From the NCBI GenBank assembly GCA_013813755.1, contig JACCRD010000131.1, positions 1 through 35,485 of the forward strand: a stretch of DNA of 35,485 bases. The letters are read 5' to 3'. This stretch comes from Acidobacteriota bacterium (GTDB lineage Bacteria > Acidobacteriota > Blastocatellia > Pyrinomonadales > Pyrinomonadaceae). The notes beneath the pieces were generated by a model. It was not told the DNA's origin. It was given only the letters and a program-made list of their open reading frames with translations, and searched no databases. This document shows, piece after piece, positions 1 through 6,745 of the stretch (positions within the stretch are counted from its first letter, which is position 1; each line of letters starts with the position of its first letter). The position numbers and the translations under genes were made by a program.

Positions 1-156
1 CCGCGCGATTTGCGCCGCATACTCTTCATTCAAAACCGGATAAAATATTGGCTGTTCAGGCAATCGCGGCGGAAATGAATTAAATCCGCTTACTTTGATT
101 AGCGTCAATTCTTTTGTGCCGACAGGACGAAATAAAGTAACTGTTTCTTCTTTCAT
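1..156 (-). CDS. conserved small hypothetical protein (ADP-ribosylation/crystallin J1-like annotation), 3' end missing
   Basis: The reading frame opens with ATG at 156 on the minus strand and runs off the left edge of the window, giving 52 residues that begin MKEETVTLFRPVGTKELTLI and contain PPRLPEQPIFYPVLNEEYA. I recognise this N-terminus from a conserved bacterial family that databases often label ADP-ribosylation/crystallin J1. That label is weak and I would not infer an activity from it. The ATG directly follows the stop codon of the 74-aa gene upstream, with no spacer, so the two are almost certainly translated together. It is the last visible gene of the pyrR-pyrB transcription unit. 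The C-terminus lies outside the window. Confidence 0.75.
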   Translation of the reverse strand, partial: MKEETVTLFRPVGTKELTLIKVSGFNSFPPRLPEQPIFYPVLNEEYAAQIAR

Positions 157-381
157 TTATGCGACGCGAAGTAATGTTTTACGGACGTCAAGAGCAATTT
201 CAACCGGATAAAAATAATTTGAGGGATAAAGATAATCTTCGCCTGATTCGTCAACGATGCGAATATATTCGTCTTTTGCCGCGTCATCGTCGGGTAAAAC
301 TTCGTAAATTTTGCGGATTTCCAAGTCTTCGCAGCCTTCATTTTTAATGCACAAAACAAATTGTCTATCTTTCTCATTCAT
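157..381 (-). CDS. conserved hypothetical protein, 74 aa
   Basis: This is a small acidic protein of 74 residues starting MNEKDRQFVLCIKNEGCEDL, with the later segments IYEVLPDD and VDESGEDYLYPSNYF. I recognise the pattern FVLCIKNE...RKIYxVLPD...DESGEDYLYP from conserved small proteins of unknown function, probably a compact beta-rich fold. It has no signal peptide or membrane segment. It starts 4 nt after the stop of the preceding 79-aa gene, and its own stop abuts the next start, so it sits in a tight minus-strand operon behind pyrB. Overlapping ORFs in the other frames are shadows. No function can be assigned from sequence. Confidence 0.8.
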   Translation of the reverse strand: MNEKDRQFVLCIKNEGCEDLEIRKIYEVLPDDDAAKDEYIRIVDESGEDYLYPSNYFYPVEIALDVRKTLLRVA

Positions 382-385
382 AACT

Positions 386-625
386 TTAATCCAAAAATGT
401 TTTGATTTTTATTTTTCTTTTGCCGATTCCGTGCGCTTCATACCAATGCAGTTCGGCAAGTCTTATTCTACCATTTTGCAGTTTTACCTGAGCAGTTCCT
501 TTTAATTTTCGCCAGTGTCCGCGCCCGGATTGTTCTCGTAAACCAGAAATTTCACGGATGCTTGAGCCGACGGCTATTGTTGCAATTTCTGAAATTGTCC
601 CGAGTATTTCAAAGACTTCACTCAT
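386..625 (-). CDS. conserved hypothetical protein, 79 aa, translationally coupled to pyrB
   Basis: This 79-residue protein starts [20 protein letters not shown] and ends with HWYEAHGIGKRKIKIKTFLD. The central part (SGRGHWRKLKGTAQVKLQNG) is strongly basic. Similar short proteins with the WRKLKG and ELHWYEAHGIG motifs occur widely as unknowns, and I know no assigned function. Its ATG overlaps the TAA of pyrB by one base (TAATG), which suggests reinitiation after pyrB translation. The basic surface would be compatible with nucleic-acid or ribosome contact, but that is speculation. Confidence 0.8.
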   Translation of the reverse strand: MSEVFEILGTISEIATIAVGSSIREISGLREQSGRGHWRKLKGTAQVKLQNGRIRLAELHWYEAHGIGKRKIKIKTFLD

Positions 626-1566
626 TAAGCCGGATTTCCTCCGGTTGCTAAATATAAAACTGCCATTCGCACGGCGACGCCGTATTTTACCTGGTCTAAA
701 ATTAAAGAACGCGAACTATCCGCCACATCCGAGGCGATTTCGATGCCGCGATTCATCGGTCCCGGATGAAGAACGATGGCGTCGGATTTGGCTAAATTAA
801 GACGCTCCTGAGTTAAACCGTAATGAACGGCGTATTCGCGCAGAGTCGGAAAATAGGCTGAATCCTGGCGTTCGCGCTGAATCCGCAAAATCATCACGAC
901 ATCCGCGCCGTCGATCGCTTCTTCGACATTCGCGGCGACGTGCAAGTCTTTTTCGACAAGAAATTGAAAATCGTTCGGGACAAGCGTTTTCGGACCGGCG
1001 ACTCTGATGGAGGCGCCGAGTTTTGTTAAAAGATGAATGTTTGAACGCGCGACGCGGGAATGCAAAATGTCGCCGACAATCGCTACCTGTAAATTTTCGA
1101 TTTTTCCTTTGTGTTCCCGAATCGTCATTGCGTCGAGCAGCGCTTGAGTCGGATGTTCATTCGCGCCGTCCCCGGCGTTGACAATCGCCGCTTTGCTGAC
1201 CTTGGCGAGTTGGTGCGGAACGCCCGCGCTCGAATGGCGAACGACAATGCAGTCGGGCGACATTGCGTCCAGGTTCAGCGCGGTATCAATCAAAGTTTCG
1301 CCCTTGGTCAGTGCTGAAGAAGTAACGCTGATATTGACGGCATCGGCAGAAAGACGTTTGGCGGCGAGTTCGAAAGATGTACGCGTGCGTGTGGAAGCTT
1401 CAAAAAAAAGATTGATCACGGTTTTGCCGCGCAGGGTCGGAACTTTCTTTATCTCACGCGCATTTACTTCACGAAAATTTTCCGCCGTGTCGAGAATGCC
1501 GACAATTTCCGCGGCGGAAAGATTGCGGATTCCAAGTAAATCTCGGCGGCGAAACGGTTTGTCCAT
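625..1566 (-). CDS. pyrB: aspartate carbamoyltransferase, catalytic subunit
   Basis: PyrB catalyses carbamoyl phosphate + L-aspartate to N-carbamoyl-aspartate, the first committed step of de novo pyrimidine synthesis, in the cytosol. The carbamoyl-phosphate loop [12 protein letters not shown] lies near residue 55-66, followed by the HPTQ motif ([12 protein letters not shown]) and HPGPMNRG near the C-terminus. These are diagnostic for the transcarbamylase family and for ATCase specifically. The length of 313 aa is normal. I chose the ATG at 1566 ([12 protein letters not shown]). The ORF track starts at a TTG at 1587, which lies inside the stem of a terminator-like hairpin and adds seven residues (LFLRKK) that look non-native. 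It is the second gene after pyrR, and the next gene overlaps its stop codon. Confidence 0.96.
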   Translation of the reverse strand: MDKPFRRRDLLGIRNLSAAEIVGILDTAENFREVNAREIKKVPTLRGKTVINLFFEASTRTRTSFELAAKRLSADAVNISVTSSALTKGETLIDTALNLDAMSPDCIVVRHSSAGVPHQLAKVSKAAIVNAGDGANEHPTQALLDAMTIREHKGKIENLQVAIVGDILHSRVARSNIHLLTKLGASIRVAGPKTLVPNDFQFLVEKDLHVAANVEEAIDGADVVMILRIQRERQDSAYFPTLREYAVHYGLTQERLNLAKSDAIVLHPGPMNRGIEIASDVADSSRSLILDQVKYGVAVRMAVLYLATGGNPA

Positions 1567-1576
1567 TTTCTTTCGT

Positions 1577-1605
1577 AAAAAAAGCAAGACATTCAGCCTT
1601 GCTTT
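1577..1605 (-). terminator. intrinsic terminator-like hairpin between pyrR and pyrB (possible attenuator)
   Basis: Read on the minus strand, a perfect 8-bp stem (AAAGCAAG paired with CTTGCTTT) encloses a 9-nt loop. The last three bases of the stem plus four more give a run of seven T. It begins 6 nt after the pyrR stop codon and ends 10 nt before the pyrB ATG. The geometry fits an intrinsic terminator or attenuator that reduces read-through into pyrB. I did not find an obvious PyrR-binding loop or a competing antiterminator, so PyrR control at this site is inference. Confidence 0.6.
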
Positions 1606-1611
1606 GAAAAA

Positions 1612-2181
1612 TTATTCACTCGGACGCTCGTAAATCCAAACAGCTTCCTCATCATCGTATTCTTTGAGCATAACTTTAATAATTTCAGTTTTTTTCGTTG
1701 GCACGGTTTTGCCGATGTAGTCGGCTTGAATCGGCAGTTCGCGGTGTTCGCGCCCGCGATTGATAAGCACGGCGAGCCGGACTTTTTTCGGTCGTCCAAA
1801 ATCCATTAACTGGTCGAGCGCGGCACGAATTGTTCTGCCCGTGTAAAGTACGTCGTCAATTAAAACAACGGTTTTATCAGAAATGTCCTCATCAAGTTCG
1901 GTGCGGTTGACAATCGGGTTGGCGCCGACTGTGGAGAGATCGTCGCGGTAGAGTGTGATGTCAATAATTCCGAAAAGCGGGCGCACGCCTTCTAAATCTT
2001 CGATTTTTTTGGCAATTCGTTCGGCAATCGGAACGCCGCGCCGACGTATTCCAACTAAATACAGATCTTTCGCGCCCTGATTTTCTTCGACAATTTCTGA
2101 CGCGAGACGAGATAATGCGCGCTTCATTCGCGCATTATCCATAATTTTTGATTTTTCAACTAGGTTAAGTTCATCTGCCAT
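1612..2181 (-). CDS. pyrR: bifunctional pyr operon regulator / uracil phosphoribosyltransferase
   Basis: PyrR proteins bind UMP and PRPP and, in Firmicutes, control pyr mRNA by attenuation. Many also have uracil phosphoribosyltransferase activity. The 189-aa product has the PRPP-binding signature [18 protein letters not shown] at about residues 105-122, the segment [15 protein letters not shown], and the typical [13 protein letters not shown] and [21 protein letters not shown] segments. Its length is typical. The start is [10 protein letters not shown], just upstream of the pyrD/pyrR divergent spacer. It is followed by a terminator-like hairpin and then pyrB, which supports a regulatory role over the downstream pyr gene. 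Whether the mechanism is attenuation or translational repression cannot be told from sequence. Confidence 0.95.
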   Translation of the reverse strand: MADELNLVEKSKIMDNARMKRALSRLASEIVEENQGAKDLYLVGIRRRGVPIAERIAKKIEDLEGVRPLFGIIDITLYRDDLSTVGANPIVNRTELDEDISDKTVVLIDDVLYTGRTIRAALDQLMDFGRPKKVRLAVLINRGREHRELPIQADYIGKTVPTKKTEIIKVMLKEYDDEEAVWIYERPSE

Positions 2182-2209
2182 TCTGCCAGAAATCGTAACA
2201 CTGCACAGC

Positions 2210-2268
2210 TTAAAGTTTCAAGTTCAAAGTTTTCACATTTCGCATTTAACAATTATCATTTATCATTT
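2210..2268. repeat. degenerate heptad repeat in the pyrR-pyrD divergent spacer
   Basis: The 92-bp spacer between the two start codons is mostly a run of 7-nt units. Written in sevens it reads ttaaagt, ttcaagt, tcaaagt and then, in a slightly shifted register, cacattt, cgcattt, aacaatt, atcattt, atcattt. Neighbouring units share 4 to 7 of 7 bases, against fewer than 2 expected by chance in random sequence. The run reaches to within 5 nt of the pyrD ATG. No clear promoter hexamers are visible, although both genes must be transcribed from about here. Confidence 0.65.
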
Positions 2269-2273
2269 TTACG

Positions 2274-3368
2274 ATGTCGAAAATTTACCAATCCATTATC
2301 CGCCCGCTGCTTTTTCGTTTTCCGACTGAAACGGCACACGAGTTTGGAATTGAATCGCTGAAGATTGCTCTCAGGTCGAAAACAGCACAGGATTTTATTG
2401 CGGGAAAATTGGCGTGCGACAAATTTAGCGGACTGCAAAGATTTGGTTTGAAGTTTGGAAATCCTCTGGGAGTCGCCGCCGGCTTTGATAAAAACGGTGT
2501 GGCGGTCAATCAACTTGCCGCGCTCGGCTTCGGATTTGTCGAGGTCGGAACGGTAACTTTTAATCCGCAGGAGGGAAATGAAAAGCCGAGAATGTTCCGT
2601 CTGTCGGAAGATAAAGCTTTAATCAATCGGCTCGGTTTTAACAATCAGGGAACGGCGAAGGTTGTGGAGCGTCTGAAAAAAATCAGTCCAAACTGCGTTC
2701 TCGGCGTGAACATCGGAAAAAACAAAGACGTTTCAAATGAAGACGCGGTGGACAATTATTTGAAGAGTTTTGAACTGGCATCTGAAGTAGCCGATTACGT
2801 CGCGGTTAATGTTTCGAGTCCGAACACGCCTCACTTGCGCGATCTGCAAAAAGCCGACGCGCTCGAAGAACTTCTCAGAGCTTTACAGACACGCAATCAG
2901 GAACTTCGCGCCAAACCCCTGCTCGTCAAGATCGCGCCGGATTTGTTGCAAGCGGAAATCGAAGCGATTGTCGATATCGCGCTCAGATTAAATTTAGACG
3001 GAATAATTGCGACCAATACAACCATTAAAAGAGACAATCTACAAACAAAAAATGTTGGCTCAATCGGCGTTGGCGGTTTGAGTGGAAAGCCTCTGCGAAA
3101 ACGCTCAGATGAGGTTATCCGGCAAATTTACCGATTTTCAAAGGGCGATTTGCCGATCATCGGCGTGGGCGGAATTTTTGATGCCGAAGATGCGTTTGAA
3201 AAAATCGCTTCCGGCGCAAGTCTGATCCAAAGCTACACGGGCTTTGTTTACAGGGGCATAACTTTCGCTCGCAATGTGAATTTCGGTCTGGCGAAAATTA
3301 TTAAGCAAAAAGGATTCGAATCTTTAGATGAAGTAGTCGGTATCGATGCAAAAAAATCTGGCACCTGA
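2274..3368 (+). CDS. pyrD: dihydroorotate dehydrogenase (quinone), class 2
   Basis: PyrD oxidises dihydroorotate to orotate with FMN and passes electrons to membrane quinones. The 364-aa protein has the class 2 N-terminal extension (IIRPLLFRFPTETAHEFG) that contacts the membrane and quinone. FMN-binding segments GVAAGFDKNG (about residue 65-74) and TNTT are present. The catalytic-base region reads VNVSSPNTPHLRDL, with Ser rather than Cys at the base position, which marks class 2. The phosphate-binding IIGVGGIFDAEDA follows. It is divergent from pyrR-pyrB, so two steps of the same pathway flank one 92-bp spacer. There is no good Shine-Dalgarno sequence before the ATG. Confidence 0.96.
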   Translation: MSKIYQSIIRPLLFRFPTETAHEFGIESLKIALRSKTAQDFIAGKLACDKFSGLQRFGLKFGNPLGVAAGFDKNGVAVNQLAALGFGFVEVGTVTFNPQEGNEKPRMFRLSEDKALINRLGFNNQGTAKVVERLKKISPNCVLGVNIGKNKDVSNEDAVDNYLKSFELASEVADYVAVNVSSPNTPHLRDLQKADALEELLRALQTRNQELRAKPLLVKIAPDLLQAEIEAIVDIALRLNLDGIIATNTTIKRDNLQTKNVGSIGVGGLSGKPLRKRSDEVIRQIYRFSKGDLPIIGVGGIFDAEDAFEKIASGASLIQSYTGFVYRGITFARNVNFGLAKIIKQKGFESLDEVVGIDAKKSGT

Positions 3369-3448
3369 ACGCTGTAAGAACGGGAATTAATTTCAGTTGA
3401 AACGTTTGCCGCTTCATTGCTCGATTGCCGGTACCTATTTGTTTTGAT

Positions 3449-3476
3449 TTGACACTCGAAAGCCAAAAGTTATAAT
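3449..3476 (+). promoter_or_regulatory. consensus sigma-70 promoter for the yceD-rpmF-fab operon
   Basis: A perfect -35 hexamer TTGACA (3449-3454) and a perfect -10 hexamer TATAAT (3471-3476) are separated by 16 bp. They lie about 50 bp upstream of the yceD start in a 160-bp spacer. Transcription would start near 3483. Two perfect hexamers at near-optimal spacing are unlikely by chance and suit the high expression expected for a ribosomal protein operon. Nothing else was recognised in the rest of the spacer. Confidence 0.85.
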
Positions 3477-3528
3477 AAATTCTTTTGCGTTTTGCGCTTC
3501 GGTAAATGAAAGTTTATTCTAAGAAATA

Positions 3529-4047
3529 ATGATTGTTGATTTACTGACAATTAAAGACGCGGCGATTTCATTTGATTTTATTTTACAGCCGTCTGAAATT
3601 GATCTGGACAGCGATGAAGCGAAGCTTGTCAATGAAATCAGCGTTAAAGGAAGTTTGAAAAAGGGAATTGCGCAGACTGACGTTCAGGGAAATATCGATG
3701 CCCGGATTGAAATCGAATGCAGCCGTTGCTTAGTAACGGCAGAACAACCTCTGAAATTTTCGTTTAGCGCTGTTTTCGTCTCGACCGAAAATTACACAGA
3801 CGAAAAAGAGGCGGAATTGAGCATTGATGATTTAGATGTTTCGATTACCGTCGATGATAAAATAGATTTAAGAGAACTTGTCCGCGAACAAATTCTGCTT
3901 GCCGTTCCCGCACAAATTTTTTGCCGGGAAGAATGTAAAGGTTTATGCCAAAAGTGCGGAGCGAGCCGAAATTTGATAGATTGTAAATGCGAAGAAAAAG
4001 AAGTTGACCCACGTTGGCAAAGCTTGCGCAAATTGAACCTAAACTAG
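3529..4047 (+). CDS. yceD: DUF177 / YceD family protein
   Basis: YceD (DUF177) proteins are encoded next to rpmF in most bacteria and have been linked to 23S rRNA or large-subunit assembly. The exact activity is unsettled. The 172-aa product has the family's central segment IEIECSRCLVTAEQPLKFSFSAVFV and a C-terminal Cys cluster CREECKGLCQKCGASRNLIDCKCE, which looks like a metal-binding site, followed by DPRWQSLRKL. The start MIVDLLTIKD lies 53 bp after the consensus promoter. rpmF follows after a 97-bp AT-rich spacer. The cysteines here are intact, in contrast to the neighbouring L32. Confidence 0.9.
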   Translation: MIVDLLTIKDAAISFDFILQPSEIDLDSDEAKLVNEISVKGSLKKGIAQTDVQGNIDARIEIECSRCLVTAEQPLKFSFSAVFVSTENYTDEKEAELSIDDLDVSITVDDKIDLRELVREQILLAVPAQIFCREECKGLCQKCGASRNLIDCKCEEKEVDPRWQSLRKLNLN

Positions 4048-4144
4048 AAAAACGAAAAATATTAATAGCTTTAACAATATTTTTATCAACAAATATATAT
4101 TTAGTAAATTACATTTTTAATTATAAATTTAATAAAGGAAAATT

Positions 4145-4330
4145 ATGCCAAATCCAAAAGGAAGACATTCAAAATCGCGTAAAAATATGAGACGCGCTCA
4201 CGACGCGCTCAAATTGCCGCAGTATTTTCTTGACAAAGACACGGGCGAGGCTCTAAAACCTCATCGTATTAATCCAACCACCGGAATGTATAAAGGTCGT
4301 CAAATTATCGATGTCAAAGAAAGCGAATAA
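4145..4330 (+). CDS. rpmF: 50S ribosomal protein L32, zinc-ribbon-less (C-minus) form
   Basis: The 61-aa basic protein starts MPNPKGRHSKSRKNMRRAHD, the classic L32 N-terminus, and ends with MYKGRQIIDVKE, matching the usual YKGRxVI tail. Zinc-type L32 carries two CxxC pairs around a PHR turn. Here the equivalent stretch reads YFLDKDTGEALKPHRINPTTG and has no cysteine at all. It is therefore a C-minus L32 that should fold without zinc. It sits in the standard yceD-rpmF-fab context, so it is probably the main copy and not a zinc-starvation spare, unless a second rpmF exists elsewhere. A good AAGGAAA Shine-Dalgarno precedes the ATG. Confidence 0.95.
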   Translation: MPNPKGRHSKSRKNMRRAHDALKLPQYFLDKDTGEALKPHRINPTTGMYKGRQIIDVKESE

Positions 4331-4392
4331 TAATTTGCGAATAAAGTTTCGGATTTTGAATCGAATTTAAGTGCAGTTTTTATTCAAATAAA

Positions 4393-4420
4393 AATCCATA
4401 ATCTAAAATCCAAAATGGGA
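4393..4420 (+). repeat. degenerate heptad repeat running into the fabH start codon
   Basis: The sequence divides into the 7-nt units aaaaatc, cataatc, taaaatc, caaaatg, and each neighbouring pair matches at 5 of 7 positions. The last unit contains the fabH ATG. The leader therefore has no Shine-Dalgarno sequence and is made of repeat. The same periodicity can be followed weakly further upstream in the 84-bp rpmF-fabH spacer. Confidence 0.55.
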
Positions 4421-5398
4421 CTTAACGCGGGCATTATCAGCACCGGACACAGTTATCCAAGCGGTGTTTTAACAAATGCTGATCTGGAGAAAATTGTTGA
4501 TACTTCCGATGAGTGGATAACTTCGCGCACCGGAATAAAACAGCGGCGTAAGGCGGGCAGTGACGAATATACTTCACAGTTCGCTGTGAAAGCCGCGCGG
4601 CAAGCCCTTGAACGTGCTCAAATCGATGCTTCTGAAGTTAATTTAATTGTCTGCGCGACCACTTCACCCGACCAAATTTTGCCTTCGACGGGCTGTCTGA
4701 TTCAAGCAGAACTCGGCGCCAACAATGCGGCGGCATATGATTTATTTGCAGCCTGTTCCGGATTTCTATACGGTTTAACAACTGTCGAGTCGATGATTCG
4801 CACCGGTCAGATTAAGTATGCTCTGGTGATTGGCGCGGAAGTTCTAACAAAATATGTCGATTACACAGATCGCTCGACGTGCGTTATTTTTGGTGACGGC
4901 GCAGGCGCGGCTCTGCTCGCTCCGGTCGCCGCAGACAAAGGAATTTTAGCGACGAAAATTGTTTCCGACGGACGTTTCGCCGAACAGCTTTATTCGCCCG
5001 GCGGTGGAACGCGGATGGGAACGACGCACGAAACGATTGACAGCGGACAGCACTTTTTTAAAATGAAGGGAAACGAACTTTTCAAAATCGCCGTCCGTTC
5101 AATGACGAGTATTTCACAGGAGATACTTGAAAAAGCAAATTATACGACTGACGACATAAAACTTTTTATTCCGCATCAGGCAAATCAAAGAATTACCGAC
5201 GCGGTTGCGCAAAAACTCGGCGTCAACGAATCAGTGGTTTATTCAAATATCGAGTTTCACGGCAACACGTCTTCGGCTTCGATTCCGATTGCGCTTGACG
5301 AGTGTATCCAGCAAGGAAAAATTGTCGAAGGCGATTTGATTTTGATGGCGTCTTTTGGCGGTGGAGCGACTTGGGGTGCAACACTCGTGAGATTTTGA
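4415..5398 (+). CDS. fabH: beta-ketoacyl-ACP synthase III
   Basis: FabH starts type II fatty acid synthesis by condensing acetyl-CoA (or branched acyl-CoA) with malonyl-ACP. The 327-aa protein has the Cys-His-Asn triad in the expected context: Cys in DLFAACSGFLYGL (about 113), His in FIPHQANQRI (about 254) and Asn in EFHGNTSSASIPIAL (about 284). SDEWITSRTGIKQRR is the usual N-terminal signature and FGGGATWGATLVRF the usual end. It follows rpmF directly. plsX, which usually stands between them, is absent. The stop is 2 nt from the fabD start, indicating tight co-translation. Confidence 0.97.
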   Translation: MGLNAGIISTGHSYPSGVLTNADLEKIVDTSDEWITSRTGIKQRRKAGSDEYTSQFAVKAARQALERAQIDASEVNLIVCATTSPDQILPSTGCLIQAELGANNAAAYDLFAACSGFLYGLTTVESMIRTGQIKYALVIGAEVLTKYVDYTDRSTCVIFGDGAGAALLAPVAADKGILATKIVSDGRFAEQLYSPGGGTRMGTTHETIDSGQHFFKMKGNELFKIAVRSMTSISQEILEKANYTTDDIKLFIPHQANQRITDAVAQKLGVNESVVYSNIEFHGNTSSASIPIALDECIQQGKIVEGDLILMASFGGGATWGATLVRF

Positions 5399-5400
5399 AG

Positions 5401-6357
5401 ATGGCAAAAACGGCATTCATTTTTCCCGGACAAGGTTCACAATTCGTCGGAATGGGAAAAGATATGTTTAATAATTTCCCGAAAACGCGGGAAACTTTTG
5501 AAGAAGCGAACGACGCACTTGGCTTTTCGCTCTCTGAAATGTGTTTTGCGGGATCGGCGGAAGATTTGGCTTTAACTGCTAATACGCAACCGGCGATTTT
5601 GACAACTTCAACAGCAGTCTTCAAAACGATGGAGGCGGAAGGTTTTCCTCTGCCGGATTTTGTGGCGGGACATAGTTTAGGCGAGTATTCAGCATTGGTA
5701 GCAGCAAATTCTTTGAATTTAAGTGAAGCTGTCAAAACTGTCCGTCGGCGCGGCGAATATATGCAGAACGCTGTGCCGGTTGGGGTTGGCGCGATGGCGG
5801 CGATTTTAGGTTTGGATTTAGAGACGATTAAAACTGCTTGCGAAGAAGCGTCGGAAAATCAGGTGTGCAGTCCGGCAAATATTAATTCTGCTTCGCAGGT
5901 TGTCATCGCGGGGAATGCCGAAGCGATCAACCGGGCGATTGGAATTGTGAAACAGTACGGTGCGAAACGAGCCGTTAAATTAAATGTCTCCGCCCCCTTC
6001 CATTGCGCTCTGATGAAACCAGCGCAGGATAAATTAACGGGAGATTTACAGGCAATTGATTTTCGAGATTTACGTTTCCCCATTGTTGAAAATGTTTCAG
6101 CGCGGGGAAATACACAGGGAAGCAGAGTGCGGACGGCTCTGAGTGAACAGGTTGCCGCGCCGGTTCTGTGGAAAGATTCGATTGAATATTTAATTGAAAA
6201 TGGTGTCCAGACATTTGTCGAGGTGGGCGCGGGGAAGATTTTGTCGGGTTTAGTTAAACAAATTAATCGCGATGTTCGTTGTTTGAACATCGAAGATGCG
6301 GTGAGTTTAAGAAGTAGTCTGGAGAGTCTGGGAAGTTCGAAAAGTTTTTCAAATTAA
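5401..6357 (+). CDS. fabD: malonyl-CoA:ACP transacylase
   Basis: FabD loads malonyl groups onto ACP. The ORF track opens at 5302 inside fabH, but the true start is the ATG at 5401 (MAKTAFIFPGQGSQFVGMG), which begins exactly with the family's FPGQGSQ motif, 2 nt after the fabH stop. The product is 318 aa. The nucleophile Ser is in GHSLGEYSAL (about 92) and the catalytic His in SAPFHCALM (about 201). The last 20 or so residues (SLRSSLESLGSSKSFSN) are low-complexity and are encoded by repetitive DNA of the same style as the spacer that follows, so the tail may have been extended by repeat invasion. Confidence 0.96.
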   Translation: MAKTAFIFPGQGSQFVGMGKDMFNNFPKTRETFEEANDALGFSLSEMCFAGSAEDLALTANTQPAILTTSTAVFKTMEAEGFPLPDFVAGHSLGEYSALVAANSLNLSEAVKTVRRRGEYMQNAVPVGVGAMAAILGLDLETIKTACEEASENQVCSPANINSASQVVIAGNAEAINRAIGIVKQYGAKRAVKLNVSAPFHCALMKPAQDKLTGDLQAIDFRDLRFPIVENVSARGNTQGSRVRTALSEQVAAPVLWKDSIEYLIENGVQTFVEVGAGKILSGLVKQINRDVRCLNIEDAVSLRSSLESLGSSKSFSN

Positions 6358-6380
6358 ACAAACTTGAAGTTAAACAAACT
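6354..6380 (+). repeat. 11-bp direct repeat at the fabD stop / acpP leader
   Basis: TTAAACAAACT occurs at 6354-6364 (overlapping the fabD TAA) and again at 6370-6380. It continues a degenerate repetitive stretch that begins in the last codons of fabD. Its role is unknown. Confidence 0.6.
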
Positions 6381-6421
6381 GCTCTCGATTCTCAAAATTT
6401 TTATAAAAAACAGGAGATAAT

Positions 6422-6661
6422 ATGTCAGAAGTTCAAGAAAAAATTAAACAAATTATTGTTGACGAATTAGGAGTGGATGAGGGGGAAGTTACGGAAAACG
6501 CCCGCTTTATCGAGGATTTAGGGGCGGATTCATTGGATTTGGTTGAACTCGTGATGCGTTTTGAAGAGGAATTTGATATTGAAATTCCTGATGAAGATGC
6601 CGAAAAAATACAAAGTGTTCGTGACGCTTATGCATATGTCGAGCAGCACAAAAATGCTTAA
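6422..6661 (+). CDS. acpP: acyl carrier protein
   Basis: ACP carries growing acyl chains on a 4'-phosphopantetheine arm. The 79-aa acidic protein has the attachment motif [11 protein letters not shown] with the modified Ser at residue 37, plus the typical [17 protein letters not shown] helix-loop region. It is preceded by a strong AGGAG Shine-Dalgarno seven bases from the ATG, the best ribosome binding site in the cluster, as expected for an abundant protein. fabG, which commonly lies between fabD and acpP, is not here. A long inverted repeat follows the stop. Confidence 0.98.
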   Translation: MSEVQEKIKQIIVDELGVDEGEVTENARFIEDLGADSLDLVELVMRFEEEFDIEIPDEDAEKIQSVRDAYAYVEQHKNA

Positions 6662-6670
6662 TTTCTAGTG

Positions 6671-6727
6671 GCAAGCGCTAAACGGTAAGTGATAAGTTTT
6701 TGCTTTCCCTTACCGTTTAGCGCTTGC
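6671..6727. repeat. 19-bp perfect inverted repeat between acpP and fabF
   Basis: The arms GCAAGCGCTAAACGGTAAG (6671-6689) and its exact reverse complement (6709-6727) enclose a 19-nt loop. A short outer pairing (TAGTG at 6666-6670 with CACTA at 6736-6740) extends the structure. It fills the 84-bp acpP-fabF spacer. No run of T follows either arm directly, so it is not a standard intrinsic terminator. In RNA it would form a very stable hairpin between two co-transcribed genes with different expression needs, and could act as a processing or stability element. Confidence 0.85.
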
Positions 6728-6745
6728 GGCTTTTCCACTATTCTT

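Noticed and set aside
1178-1633. 151-aa plus-strand ORF antisense to pyrB
   Set aside because: Shadow of a conserved gene, with no motif and no ribosome binding site.
5223-5735. 170-aa minus-strand ORF across the fabH-fabD junction
   Set aside because: It is fully antisense to two certain genes, and its composition (Lys/Ser/Ala-rich, no motif) is that of a shadow frame.
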